A stretch of 64,000 nucleotides of DNA from Belliella alkalica (GTDB taxonomy: Bacteria; Bacteroidota; Bacteroidia; Cytophagales; Cyclobacteriaceae), in NCBI RefSeq assembly GCF_022549785.1, contig NZ_JAKZGO010000002.1, positions 237,546 to 301,545 on the forward strand, read 5' to 3'. This document shows, piece after piece, positions 17,082-26,987 of the stretch; position 1 is the first letter of the stretch; each line of letters opens with the position of its first letter. A model generated the notes under the pieces. That model was given only the letters and a program-made list of their open reading frames with translations, was not told the DNA's origin and searched no databases. The position numbers and the translations under genes are program-made.

Positions 17082-17277
17082 TTGTTGGGTTTTGACAAGG
17101 GTACAATATTTTGGATTAATTATGACATTTACAATTGTTGGACGATTTATCCCCCTTTTTTTGTCGATTTATTACCCTTTAAGGATACGTTTTATTCAGA
17201 ATATTGTAGCTATTCTCAAAGGTCTTCCATTGAGATACTAGTTTTAAAATCAATTTAACGATTTAACCCAAAGTAAG

Positions 17278-20200
17278 ATGAAAAAATATTACTCCCAATG
17301 GGTACCATTCGTTGCTATGGTACTATTTTTCGCTTTCCACACTTCGGCTTTTGCGCAGCAATCGACCATCAAAGGGAAAGTTTTCGATGAAAATGGTGAG
17401 TCCTTACCAGGAGCCTCTGTTTTGGTAAAAGGGACTACAACCGGTGCAGTTACTGACATTGATGGAAATTTCTCTATCAGTGTAAATGTAACCCCACAGA
17501 CAGTTTTAAGAGTATCATTTATAGGATACAAGACACAAGAAGTATCATTAGGATCACAAACCGAAATCAACATTACAATGGAGTCGGATATGGATGATCT
17601 AAGTGAAGTCGTAGTGGTAGGTTATGGAGAGCAGAAAAAAGTCACCCTGACTGGCTCGGTATCTCAGATCGATGGCAGAGAGTTGACCAAAAGTCCTCAG
17701 CCAAACGTATCCAATTCCCTTGCAGGTAGATTTTCAGGTCTCATTGCTTCCAATCGAAGTGGAGAGCCTGGTTATGATGGATCTAGTATCTCGGTACGTG
17801 GTCTGGCCACTACAGGCAACAATGATGTGTTAGTCGTAATAGACGGTGTGCCTGGACAAATCGGTGGATTGGAGCGATTGAATCCTGATGATATTGAAAG
17901 TGTCTCTGTTTTGAAAGATGCCTCTGCTGCAGTGTATGGTAGTAGGGCAGCCAATGGCGTGATTTTGATCACAACAAAACGTGGAAAAACTGGAAAGCCA
18001 GTTGTATCATATAGTTACAACCAAGGTTTCTCTTCGCCTACTCGTCTGCCAAGATTGGCTGATGCAGCTACTTACGGTACTATTCGTAACGAGATAGCTT
18101 ATTACAATAACAATCAAAATGGTTTGAACCAGGTTTACAGTCCAGAAGAAATAGAATTGTTCAGAAATGGTTCTGACCCTTTGAATTATCCCAATACAAA
18201 CTGGCAAAGAGAAACACTGCAAAATTTTGCTTTGCAAAATCAACACAATCTAAGTGTAAGAGGTGGGTCTGAAAATGTAAACTATTTTGTTTCCCTTGGA
18301 CAACTTTCCCAAGATGGACTTTATAAAAATGGAGTTGCAAATTTTAACCAATACAGTTTCCGATCCAACATAGATGCAAACATCAACGAGCGTCTGACAG
18401 TAGGACTAGGGTTATCAGGAAGAAAAGAAGCTAGAATGTTTCCAACTGAAGGAGCAGGACATATTTTCAGGTCTATTTACAGGGCTTATCCCACAGTCAA
18501 TGCATTCTATCCAAATGGTTTGCCTTCTACGGGAATTGAAAATGCTAACCCAGCAATATTGGCTACCGATATGGGTGGTACCAATGACAATCCGAGATAT
18601 GTATTCAATGGTATCTTGAGAGCAAAATATGAGCTTCCATTCTTAGAAGGACTATCTGTTGATGGTTTTTATTCTGTGGATGAAAGCTCTGATAGATATA
18701 GAACATTCAGGGTTCCTTACACTTTGCATAATTACAATAGAAATTCAGACACCTACGATCCTATTCTGATCGGGGGAGGCCCAAACCAACGTCCATCTTT
18801 GGATGAGGGGCATACAAATGCGTCGATGATCGTCAGTCATATCAAACTAAATTTCAATCGATCTTTTGGAAATCACTTCATTGATGCCTTTGTAGGGTAC
18901 GAACAAAGTGAAAACAAATCCCATACTTTTGGCGCAGCAAGGATCAATTTCCCAACTGCTGAAACCCCAGAATTATCCCAAGGTGGATCTGCTGCCACAG
19001 ATTTTAATAACTGGGGAAACAGCTACAATTTTACTCGTAGAAGCTTTATAAGTAAGCTGAATTACAATTATAATGAGAAATACCTCCTTGAGGTACAAGC
19101 GAGGGTAGATGGATCATCTATTTTTCCTAGTGGAAACAGATACGGTTTCTTCCCAGCGGTATCCGCAGGTTATAGAATCTCTGAAGAAGATTGGTTTAGA
19201 GATAGAATCAACTTTATGGATGATTTGAAATTTAGGATTTCACATGGTCAATTAGGGAATGATAATGTCGGGCAGTTTCAATTTTATGATAACTACACAT
19301 TCAACAACCGGTATGTTTTGGGAAATGTAGTGAGACCCGGGATTGATTTGATCCGTTTGGGTAACCCAAATATCACCTGGGAAACTGCAAACAAAACGGA
19401 TATAGGATTGAATGCTGTTTGGTTGAAAAAATTTACCACGGAATTTATTTATTTCTATGAAGATAGAACGAATATCTTGACTACAAGAAACGCGTCTATC
19501 CCTTGGTCTTCTGGAATTGTAAATCCTCATGGTGGAGAGTCTTTGGTACCTTCTGAGAATATTGGCCGAGTAAAAAGCCGCGGAATAGAAACCACTTTAG
19601 GATATGAACATCGTGGCAAGGATTTCAGCTTTGGTGCTTCCGGTAATTTTACCTTTGCCAAAAATGAGATTGTATTTATGGATGAAGCAGCTGGTGTTCT
19701 GGATTATCAAAGACTGACTGGAAGACCAATGAATAACTATTTGCTTTATAGAGCTATTGGGATTTTTAGATCTGAAGAGCAGTTTGACCAGTTTCCACAT
19801 GTGCCTGGTTCCCAATTGGGTGATTTGATATATGAAGATATCAATGGAGATGGTGAGATCACTGCCGATGATATGTACAGAACAGAACTGGGAAATATCC
19901 CACAAATCACTTTTGGTTTGAACTTGAATGCTTCATACAAAAACTTTGATTTTGCCATGCTGTTTTCTGGTCAGGGAAGGGCAAGACAATATGTTCTACC
20001 AGAATCCGGAACTGTAGGAAATTACTATAGCTCTTGGGCTGACAACCGTTGGAGCCCAGATACACCGAATGGAACTTTTCCAAGGGTAAGTGAGCGCTCT
20101 TCCACAGCAATCAGTGGAGGTTTGTTTCCAAGTGACTTCTGGCTGCAGGATGTGTCTTTTGTCCGTCTTAAGAATCTTGAGGTAGGATATACAATTCCAA

Positions 20201-20370
20201 AAACCATTTTGGAAAGATATTCAATTGGTAACCTTAGGGTTTATGCCAATGGTTTCAACTTGCTAACCATCACTAAAGTGAAGGATTTTGATCCAGAAGG
20301 CTCTAGCAATAGTGGACAATTCTATCCACAACAGAGAATTATCAATCTAGGTGTCAACATTCAGTTTTAA
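17278..20370 (+). CDS. SusC/RagA-type TonB-dependent transporter (PUL 1)
   Basis: 1030 residues. Signal peptide ending SAFAQ; CarboxypepD_reg-like domain (about 30-105, GKVFDENGESLPGASVLVKG); TonB box-like stretch EVVVVGYG; plug (about 115-235, with SVLKDASAAVYGSRAANGVI); and a 22-strand barrel ending in INLGVNIQF with terminal Phe. It imports oligosaccharides across the outer membrane with the SusD lid encoded 12 bases downstream. It lacks the N-terminal STN domain of sigma-linked transporters, consistent with control by the adjacent HTCS. A possible promoter lies at 17160-17193 (TTTG, 22 bases, TACGTTTT), but the spacing is long. Confidence 0.95.
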   Translation: MKKYYSQWVPFVAMVLFFAFHTSAFAQQSTIKGKVFDENGESLPGASVLVKGTTTGAVTDIDGNFSISVNVTPQTVLRVSFIGYKTQEVSLGSQTEINITMESDMDDLSEVVVVGYGEQKKVTLTGSVSQIDGRELTKSPQPNVSNSLAGRFSGLIASNRSGEPGYDGSSISVRGLATTGNNDVLVVIDGVPGQIGGLERLNPDDIESVSVLKDASAAVYGSRAANGVILITTKRGKTGKPVVSYSYNQGFSSPTRLPRLADAATYGTIRNEIAYYNNNQNGLNQVYSPEEIELFRNGSDPLNYPNTNWQRETLQNFALQNQHNLSVRGGSENVNYFVSLGQLSQDGLYKNGVANFNQYSFRSNIDANINERLTVGLGLSGRKEARMFPTEGAGHIFRSIYRAYPTVNAFYPNGLPSTGIENANPAILATDMGGTNDNPRYVFNGILRAKYELPFLEGLSVDGFYSVDESSDRYRTFRVPYTLHNYNRNSDTYDPILIGGGPNQRPSLDEGHTNASMIVSHIKLNFNRSFGNHFIDAFVGYEQSENKSHTFGAARINFPTAETPELSQGGSAATDFNNWGNSYNFTRRSFISKLNYNYNEKYLLEVQARVDGSSIFPSGNRYGFFPAVSAGYRISEEDWFRDRINFMDDLKFRISHGQLGNDNVGQFQFYDNYTFNNRYVLGNVVRPGIDLIRLGNPNITWETANKTDIGLNAVWLKKFTTEFIYFYEDRTNILTTRNASIPWSSGIVNPHGGESLVPSENIGRVKSRGIETTLGYEHRGKDFSFGASGNFTFAKNEIVFMDEAAGVLDYQRLTGRPMNNYLLYRAIGIFRSEEQFDQFPHVPGSQLGDLIYEDINGDGEITADDMYRTELGNIPQITFGLNLNASYKNFDFAMLFSGQGRARQYVLPESGTVGNYYSSWADNRWSPDTPNGTFPRVSERSSTAISGGLFPSDFWLQDVSFVRLKNLEVGYTIPKTILERYSIGNLRVYANGFNLLTITKVKDFDPEGSSNSGQFYPQQRIINLGVNIQF

Positions 20371-20382
20371 ACCCGAAAAGCC

Positions 20383-22083
20383 ATGAATTCATTGAAAAAT
20401 CTAAAATTATATATAGTTGTTTTATTCGGTGCTCTTTTCGCTGGATGTAGCGAAGATTACCTCGACATTGCCCCAACAGATAGGGTTTCGGATGCATCTA
20501 TTCTTTCTGATACCACCTTGTTCGAAGCGTATGTGATCAATAGGTACTTAGGAGTAAGACTTACAGACAAAGAGGGGGACGGTTCAGTACCTGGTTTTGG
20601 TAGAGGATTTGAATATGCTCTATGGTCTTCTTTGACAGATGAGTCTATTTACAACAATGATGACAATACCTGGGTAATTCAGCAGGGATTATTGTCCCCA
20701 GAGAATACAGGGATAGCTGGTACGCTTTGGGGCAGAAGTTACAGAAGCATCCGTGAATGTAACTATGCCTTGATCAATTTGCCGAACATTACCATGTCAG
20801 AATCTGGAAAAGCTAGGTTGAGGGCTGAATTGAAATTTATAAGGGCCTTTAGATATCATGATCTAATCAGAAATTATGGAAGGGTAGTCTTGAGGGGAGA
20901 CAATGTCTCAATGTTGGGAGATGATTTTACAGATCCTTCATTGTTTGAAAGGGCAAGTATAGAAGAAGGTCTTCAATATGTTTTGACTGAGTTGGATGAA
21001 GCAATCGCTGGATTACCAACTCAAAATAGCAATAGTTGGCTTGAAGGTAGAGCTACAAAAGGCGCAGCTATGGCATTGAAATCAAGATTGCTTTTGTATG
21101 CAGCAAGCCCACTTTACAACGGAGGTGCTACTGGAAGTGCAGAAAAATGGCAACGTGCAGCCCAAGCGGCTCAAGATGTTATGGATTTAGGTATTTATTC
21201 CTTATACCAACAAGGTTACTCCGAAATGTTTATTGCTTCTGAAAGCCATCAAGAGGTGATTTTTGCAAGATTCTATAATCTTAACCAAAGACATACAGCT
21301 CTGGAAATTGCCAATGGACCTAATGGCTATGATGCTTGGGGAGGAAATGCTCCACTTCAAAACCTGATAGATGATTACGAAATGCTGGATGGGTCCTCAT
21401 TTGATTGGGATAATCCTTCGCATGCAGCCAATCCTTACGAGAATAGAGATCCCCGCTTATCCGAAACGATTTTGTATAATGGCTCTCAATACAGAGGTAG
21501 GGCAGTAGAGACATTTCTTCCAGGCGGTAGAGACAGCCAAGATGGACCTTCCAACTGGAATACAAGCCGTACTGGCTACTACATGAAGAAGTTCATTGAT
21601 GAATCTTTGCCAATCCAAAATCCTTGGCAAGTGGCTGGTACCCAAAATTGGCTTTACTTCAGGTATGCAGAGATTCTCTTAAATTATGCTGAGGCAAGAA
21701 ATGAAGCTTCTGGACCAGACGCATCTGTTTACGAAGCGATCAATAGTATCAGACAAAGAAATGGTGTCAACATGCCGCCTTTGCCAACTGGACTTTCTAA
21801 AGATCAAATGAGAGAAAGAATTCAGCATGAAAGACGAATAGAATTGGCATTTGAAGAGCATAGATTCTATGATGTCAGAAGATGGATGATAGCCCAAACT
21901 ACAGAAAATGAACCAGCTTATGGTATTGAGATCAGAAGGGCTCAAGATGGTACACTGACTTATCAGAGGAAGATCTCTCTTCAAGGTAGAAGGTTTTTAG
22001 AAAGACATTACTGGCTACCTATTCCAAGACAAGAAATATTGGCCTCCAACAATGTTTTGGAGCAAAATCCAGGTTATAATTAA
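20383..22083 (+). CDS. SusD/RagB-type glycan-binding lipoprotein (PUL 1)
   Basis: 566 residues. A lipoprotein signal ends in LFAGC (Cys22) with SEDYLDIAPTD after it, the usual SusD start. TPR-rich helical scaffold with RAELKFIRAFRYHDLIRNYG and RWLYFRYAEILLNYAEARNE-type motifs, and the C-terminal RRIELAFEEHRFYDVRRW block, then YWLPIPRQEI near the end. It forms the surface lid of the upstream SusC. The gene is followed 17 bases later by a terminator hairpin and then by the enzymes of the locus. Confidence 0.95.
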   Translation: MNSLKNLKLYIVVLFGALFAGCSEDYLDIAPTDRVSDASILSDTTLFEAYVINRYLGVRLTDKEGDGSVPGFGRGFEYALWSSLTDESIYNNDDNTWVIQQGLLSPENTGIAGTLWGRSYRSIRECNYALINLPNITMSESGKARLRAELKFIRAFRYHDLIRNYGRVVLRGDNVSMLGDDFTDPSLFERASIEEGLQYVLTELDEAIAGLPTQNSNSWLEGRATKGAAMALKSRLLLYAASPLYNGGATGSAEKWQRAAQAAQDVMDLGIYSLYQQGYSEMFIASESHQEVIFARFYNLNQRHTALEIANGPNGYDAWGGNAPLQNLIDDYEMLDGSSFDWDNPSHAANPYENRDPRLSETILYNGSQYRGRAVETFLPGGRDSQDGPSNWNTSRTGYYMKKFIDESLPIQNPWQVAGTQNWLYFRYAEILLNYAEARNEASGPDASVYEAINSIRQRNGVNMPPLPTGLSKDQMRERIQHERRIELAFEEHRFYDVRRWMIAQTTENEPAYGIEIRRAQDGTLTYQRKISLQGRRFLERHYWLPIPRQEILASNNVLEQNPGYN

Positions 22084-22100
22084 ATGGCCTCAGCAACCAT

Positions 22101-22130
22101 GGGGGGATTTTTATCCCCCTTTTTCTTTTT
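22101..22130 (+). terminator. Intrinsic terminator between susD and the GH30 gene
   Basis: GGGGGAT (22102-22108) pairs with ATCCCCC (22113-22119) across a 4-base loop, followed by TTTTTCTTTTT. It lies inside the locus, so it should lower transcription of the enzyme genes relative to susC/susD. Confidence 0.8.
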
Positions 22131-22142
22131 AACTTATTGAAC

Positions 22143-23729
22143 ATGAAAACAGAAATCATTAAAAATATCAAGACGGCCGTTTTTTTTGGTACAGCTTGGA
22201 TATTGTTGTCATCTACATCATGTAGTGACAATGAAAACAGGGATCAAAAAAATGACGAGCAGAAAAACATCTCTAGCATCCAAATAGATCCAGAGACAAT
22301 CTATCAAGAAATAGATCACTTCGGAGCTTCCGATGCTTGGTCAGGACAGTTTGTAGGAAATTGGCCAGAAGCAAAGAAAGCTGCCATAGCAGATCTTCTT
22401 TTTAGCCAAGAACTGGATTCGCAAGGTAAACCCAAGGGGATAGGACTTTCATTGTGGAGGTTCAACTTGGGTGCAGGAAGTGCTGAGCAAGGTGCTGAAA
22501 GTGGAATTGGAGATTCGTGGAGACGAGCCCCTTCATTTATGGATGCTGAGGGAGATTTCAAAGTGGAAAGGCAAGCTGCCCAAGTTTGGTTTGCAAGAGC
22601 TGCCCAAGAAAGGTCGGTAAATCATTTGCTCACTTTCCTCAATAGCCCTCCAGTTTGGTTGACAAGGAATGGGAAAGCATATGCTTCCAATGCCAATGAA
22701 TCCAACCTCGCAGCAGAGAATTATGAAGCTTTTGCAGAATATATGGCTGCCTCGATCAGAGGCATGGAACAAGAAGGATTGAAAGTTGATTACATAAGTC
22801 CTGTCAATGAACCACAATGGGATTGGATTGATGGAGGACAAGAGGGAACCCCATTTTGGAACAATGAAATAGCAGGGATAGTAAAGGCTTTGGATCGGAA
22901 ATTGGAAGAAAAGGGACTTGATACAAAGATCGATGTAGCCGAAGCTGGACAGATCGAATATCTGTACGAAGAGCATAACCGTCCCGGAAGATCAAATCAG
23001 ATTTATGATTTTTTCAATGAAGCTTCTGATAATTATATTGGAGCTCTCAAGCATGTCAGCCAAAATATCTCAGGTCATAGTTATTTTACCACCTCGCCTT
23101 TTCAGCAAGCAGTAAGTAAAAGAATGCAACTATCACAAGCATTGGGGAGTGCTTCAAATCTGAAATTTTGGATGTCGGAATATTGTATTTTGGGAGACAA
23201 CGATGGGGAAATCCAAGGCAATGGGAAAGATTTGGGAATGTCTCCTGCTTTATACATGGCAAGGGTAATTCATAATGACCTTGCTGTTGCTCAGGCATCT
23301 GCTTGGCACTGGTGGATTGCCATTTCACCATACGATTATAAAGATGGCCTCGTCTATATTTCAAAAACAGAGGCTGATGGAACTTATGAAAGCAGTAAGA
23401 TGCTCTGGGCTTTGGGTAACTACAGCAGATTTATTAGACCTGGTTTTCAGAGGATAGATGTGAAGATTGATGGAGAATCAACACAAAATCAAAACCTACT
23501 ATGTTCTGCCTACAAAGATCCGAATTCGGGCGAAATAGTGATTGTAGCAATCAATTCTTCGGTAAATGATGTAAAATTGGATTTGAAAAACAGTCAACTT
23601 GGCGCAACAATGGATTTGACTGGTTATCTGACAGATCAAGAAAATGATTTGAAACCCATGGATTTAGTCAATGGAGAGCATATAGTTATTCCCGCTCGTT
23701 CAGTAATCACATTAATCACCACTAAATAG
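22143..23729 (+). CDS. GH30-family glycoside hydrolase lipoprotein
   Basis: 528 residues from ATG 22143 (a TTG at 22137 is a less likely start). Lipoprotein signal ending SSTSC (Cys27), so probably surface or periplasmic. The (beta/alpha)8 domain starts at HFGASDAWSGQFVG; the acid/base is Glu223 in SPVNEPQWDW and the nucleophile Glu346 in FWMSEYC; a beta-sandwich of about 90 residues closes the protein. The layout matches the Glyco_hydr_30_2 branch, which includes endo-beta-1,6-galactanases. Next to a GH2 beta-galactosidase-like enzyme, a beta-1,6-galactan side chain is a reasonable substrate guess, but beta-glucan or xylan specificity cannot be excluded. Confidence 0.85.
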   Translation: MKTEIIKNIKTAVFFGTAWILLSSTSCSDNENRDQKNDEQKNISSIQIDPETIYQEIDHFGASDAWSGQFVGNWPEAKKAAIADLLFSQELDSQGKPKGIGLSLWRFNLGAGSAEQGAESGIGDSWRRAPSFMDAEGDFKVERQAAQVWFARAAQERSVNHLLTFLNSPPVWLTRNGKAYASNANESNLAAENYEAFAEYMAASIRGMEQEGLKVDYISPVNEPQWDWIDGGQEGTPFWNNEIAGIVKALDRKLEEKGLDTKIDVAEAGQIEYLYEEHNRPGRSNQIYDFFNEASDNYIGALKHVSQNISGHSYFTTSPFQQAVSKRMQLSQALGSASNLKFWMSEYCILGDNDGEIQGNGKDLGMSPALYMARVIHNDLAVAQASAWHWWIAISPYDYKDGLVYISKTEADGTYESSKMLWALGNYSRFIRPGFQRIDVKIDGESTQNQNLLCSAYKDPNSGEIVIVAINSSVNDVKLDLKNSQLGATMDLTGYLTDQENDLKPMDLVNGEHIVIPARSVITLITTK

Positions 23730-23736
23730 CAATAAA

Positions 23737-26154
23737 ATGACCCCAAAAAACCACCTTTATTCCTTCTTAATATTTGTATTGTATTTGTGCAATGTAAGTG
23801 TTCTTTCAGCACAACAGCAGGACAAAATTTTGTTCAATGAAGATTGGCAATTCCAGTTGGTAGATACCAATTGGGAGGGGGTACAATCGATAGAAAATGG
23901 CTGGAGGCAATTGGATCTTCCACATGATTGGAGTATAGAAGGGCCTTTCAGTTCTGAGTGGGCAAGTGGAACGGGATTTCTTCCAGCTGGGATAGCTTGG
24001 TACAAAAAAGATTTTAGCATAGACAATTTCGATAAAGAAAAAGTTTATTCCATCTATTTTGATGGGGTTTACAAAAACAGCGAAGTTTGGATCAATGGTC
24101 AATATTTGGGTAAAAGGCCTTTTGGCTTTATACCTTTTCAATATGATTTGACATCTTTTTTGAAGGAGGGAAACAATACTATTTACGTAAAAGTTGACCA
24201 CAAGAATTTTGCCGATGCGAGATACTACACTGGATCGGGTATTTACAGAAATGTGTATATGATTACATCAAACCAAATCCATTTTTCCCAATGGGGCGTA
24301 TTTTTTCATACTCCAGAAGTAAATGCCTCATCTGCTAAAGCAGTTATAGAGATCGAGATTGATCAAAACGAAAGACCAACTGCGGAACTTCAAATAAAAG
24401 CAATAATAAAAGATAAAAAAGGGAAAAAAGTAGGCGAAAGAAAGCAGGATTTTGTTGCAAGAAAGGGGAAGTCAAATCCAGAAAAGTTGGAATTGACAAT
24501 ATCCAATCCACAGCTTTGGTCTCCTGACTATCCATATTTGTATGATTTGGAAGTTGAACTTTGGGATGGAAAGGAAAAAGTAGATAGCTGGAAAGAAAAA
24601 GTTGGAGTTCGGGCTTTTGAGTTTGATGCAAACAAAGGATTTTTCCTAAATGGAGAATCCATGTTACTCAAAGGTGTGTGTATTCATCATGATGCAGGAG
24701 GTTTTGGTGCCGCAGTACCTGAGGAAGTTTGGAGGAAAAGACTTGAAACTTTGAAAGAATTGGGAAGTAATGCTATCAGAATGAGTCATTATCCACACCA
24801 GGATTACATCTATGAACTTTGTGATGAAATGGGTTTTTTGGTTCAAGATGAGGCATTTGATGAGTGGGAGATCGGGAAAAACAAATGGATAGAAGGATGG
24901 AATGCAGGTACTCCAGGAAATGATAGGCATCATGATGCATTCGAGGAATGGGCAGAAAGGGATGTGGAAGATATGGTAAGAAGAAACCGAAATAGACCTT
25001 CTATTATCATGTGGAGTATTGGAAATGAGATTGATTACCCCAATGATCCTTACAGTCATCCAGTTTTGGATGAAGGGAGAAATCCACAGATTTATGGGAA
25101 AGGTTACCAACCTGACAATCCTGATGCTTCCAATTTGGGACGTATTTCTGAAAAGTTGGCAAAAGCTGTGAAAAAATGGGATACTTCTCGCCCTGTCACA
25201 GCAGCATTGGCAGGAGTCGCAATGTCAAATCATACAGACTATCCCTCTAATTTGGATATAGTCGGATACAATTATCAGGAATATAGGTACGAAGAAGACC
25301 ACAAGCAATATCCCGAAAGAGTTATCTATGGAAGTGAAAATGGAGATGCCCTAGAGGCTTGGCTTGCTGTATCTGAGAATGATTATATATCATCACAATT
25401 TTTGTGGACAGCATTTGACTTTATAGGTGAAGCAAGGCCTTGGCCATCAAGAAGTAGTGGTGCGGGGATCATTGACCTAGCTGGTAACCCGAAGCCTGAT
25501 TTTTATTTCAGACAAAGTCTGTGGTCGGACAAACCGATGGTCTATTTAGGAGTTACGGACAGTGAAAGGCAAGTCCTGCGGAGGGCTGGTATTTCAAATA
25601 CATGGAATGGAAAAACCGGTGAATCTCGTTGGGTTACTGTTTATTCGAATGCTGATGAAGTAGAGCTTTTCCTAAATGATCGTTCATTGGGCAAAAAGAA
25701 GGTCGAATATAGTCTGGAAGAAATGATCGGTTGGGAAGTGCCTTTTGAACAGGGTAAACTCAATGCAATAGCATACAATAATGGAAAGCAAGTAGCAAAT
25801 TATGTGCTTAATTCACCGGGTTCTTTAAGTTCAATTGCAGGTGAATTGTCAAAATCTACTTTTTCTAAGAAAGGAGAAATTATTGAGTTGAATCTTATTT
25901 TAACAGATGACAAAGGAAACTTGATCCAAGACGATGATTTGGAATTGACTGTTGAAATTGATGGTTCAGCAGAAGTTATGGTGATGGAAAGTGGTGATTT
26001 GTCAAGTCATGAACCTTATCACTCTTCAACGAGGAAGACTTACCAAGGGCGTTTGAAAGCTTACATCAGAACTTTGGAAGACAAAGGAGACTTGAAATTT
26101 GTAGTCAAGTCCTCAAGTTTGCCTGAGAAATCATTTACTGTAAAGTCTAAGTAG
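23737..26154 (+). CDS. GH2-family beta-galactosidase-like enzyme
   Basis: 805 residues, 7 bases after the GH30 gene. Signal peptide ending VLSAQ; sugar-binding jelly-roll (about 30-180, LPHDWSIEGPF and GSGIYRNVY); Ig-like domain (about 185-295); TIM barrel (about 296-590) with acid/base Glu431 in SIGNEID and nucleophile Glu534 in YGSENG; then DUF4982 and a C-terminal Ig-like domain (about 620-805). The arrangement is that of Bacteroidota periplasmic beta-galactosidases, although GH2 also includes glucuronidases and mannosidases. With GH30 it should release monosaccharide from fragments imported by SusCD. Confidence 0.88.
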   Translation: MTPKNHLYSFLIFVLYLCNVSVLSAQQQDKILFNEDWQFQLVDTNWEGVQSIENGWRQLDLPHDWSIEGPFSSEWASGTGFLPAGIAWYKKDFSIDNFDKEKVYSIYFDGVYKNSEVWINGQYLGKRPFGFIPFQYDLTSFLKEGNNTIYVKVDHKNFADARYYTGSGIYRNVYMITSNQIHFSQWGVFFHTPEVNASSAKAVIEIEIDQNERPTAELQIKAIIKDKKGKKVGERKQDFVARKGKSNPEKLELTISNPQLWSPDYPYLYDLEVELWDGKEKVDSWKEKVGVRAFEFDANKGFFLNGESMLLKGVCIHHDAGGFGAAVPEEVWRKRLETLKELGSNAIRMSHYPHQDYIYELCDEMGFLVQDEAFDEWEIGKNKWIEGWNAGTPGNDRHHDAFEEWAERDVEDMVRRNRNRPSIIMWSIGNEIDYPNDPYSHPVLDEGRNPQIYGKGYQPDNPDASNLGRISEKLAKAVKKWDTSRPVTAALAGVAMSNHTDYPSNLDIVGYNYQEYRYEEDHKQYPERVIYGSENGDALEAWLAVSENDYISSQFLWTAFDFIGEARPWPSRSSGAGIIDLAGNPKPDFYFRQSLWSDKPMVYLGVTDSERQVLRRAGISNTWNGKTGESRWVTVYSNADEVELFLNDRSLGKKKVEYSLEEMIGWEVPFEQGKLNAIAYNNGKQVANYVLNSPGSLSSIAGELSKSTFSKKGEIIELNLILTDDKGNLIQDDDLELTVEIDGSAEVMVMESGDLSSHEPYHSSTRKTYQGRLKAYIRTLEDKGDLKFVVKSSSLPEKSFTVKSK

Positions 26155-26315
26155 TCGAACAGTATTGATTTGCATAGTAATAATGTATGATCTAAATTTT
26201 TCTTAAACTATTGTTAATTCTCTTATTATAAGTTAAAACCACCTTTGATCTCTAAGAATCATAGCAGCTTTATGTGTGATTTTACCCAAATTCAAAAAAT
26301 CAATTTTGTGAATTT

Positions 26316-26966
26316 ATGTGGTATAGTTGTTTATGTATCTTGGCAGTTTTTGGTTTTTCCGGTAAAAAAGAAGTGACATGGAAAGGGAAAGTATTGGATG
26401 GTACCACTGGTCTGCCGATCGAAAATGTGCATGTGTTTTATAAAAACGATCAGAACGTCACCAATGCAGAGGGTCGTTTTGAATTGGTTTTACAAGCTGA
26501 TGAAAAAGTCACATTTAGTCACATAAGTTATGAAGTAAACAAGGTCTCTGTGTCTTTAAAGGCCTTGCCTGATATAATTTACCTTTTCCCTAAAGAGAGC
26601 GAACTTGATGAAGTAGAAGTCAGGCCATTTCCGACAGAGAGTGAGTTCAAAGAACTTATGCTTTCCAAACCTTACGTCCCAAGTAAATTGGAAGTGAATT
26701 TGAGAAAGAATACCTCAGTCATGAAATCAGTTTATATGTATATTCCCACAGAAGGAAAGGGTGGGTTTAGTCAATTTATGGAAAGAGTAATTCCTAACGG
26801 AGCAGGGGGAGTCACCTTTTTTAAATCAAGCGGTGGAGGGATATTGCAATTATTCAGGGAGTTGAAGCAGGATTATGAAGTGCCAAATCCTGTTTTCCAA
26901 GAAGTGGACTCTGCCAAGGTTGATATGATTTATAAGTCTAAATATAAGTTTTTGAGGAGGAATTAA
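26316..26966 (+). CDS. CarboxypepD_reg-like domain protein
   Basis: 216 residues. Short signal peptide; then GKVLDGTTGLPIENVHVFYK, a standard CarboxypepD_reg-like beta-sandwich (about 20-95); then about 120 residues that match no family I know. There is no plug or barrel, so it is not a TonB receptor. Such free-standing domains are usually exported to the periplasm or surface in Bacteroidota, with unknown roles. It lies 161 bases after the GH2 gene and ends 21 bases before the convergent GH5 gene. It may belong to neither locus. Confidence 0.7.
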   Translation: MWYSCLCILAVFGFSGKKEVTWKGKVLDGTTGLPIENVHVFYKNDQNVTNAEGRFELVLQADEKVTFSHISYEVNKVSVSLKALPDIIYLFPKESELDEVEVRPFPTESEFKELMLSKPYVPSKLEVNLRKNTSVMKSVYMYIPTEGKGGFSQFMERVIPNGAGGVTFFKSSGGGILQLFRELKQDYEVPNPVFQEVDSAKVDMIYKSKYKFLRRN

Positions 26967-26987
26967 TTTCTTTCTATACCGAATTCA

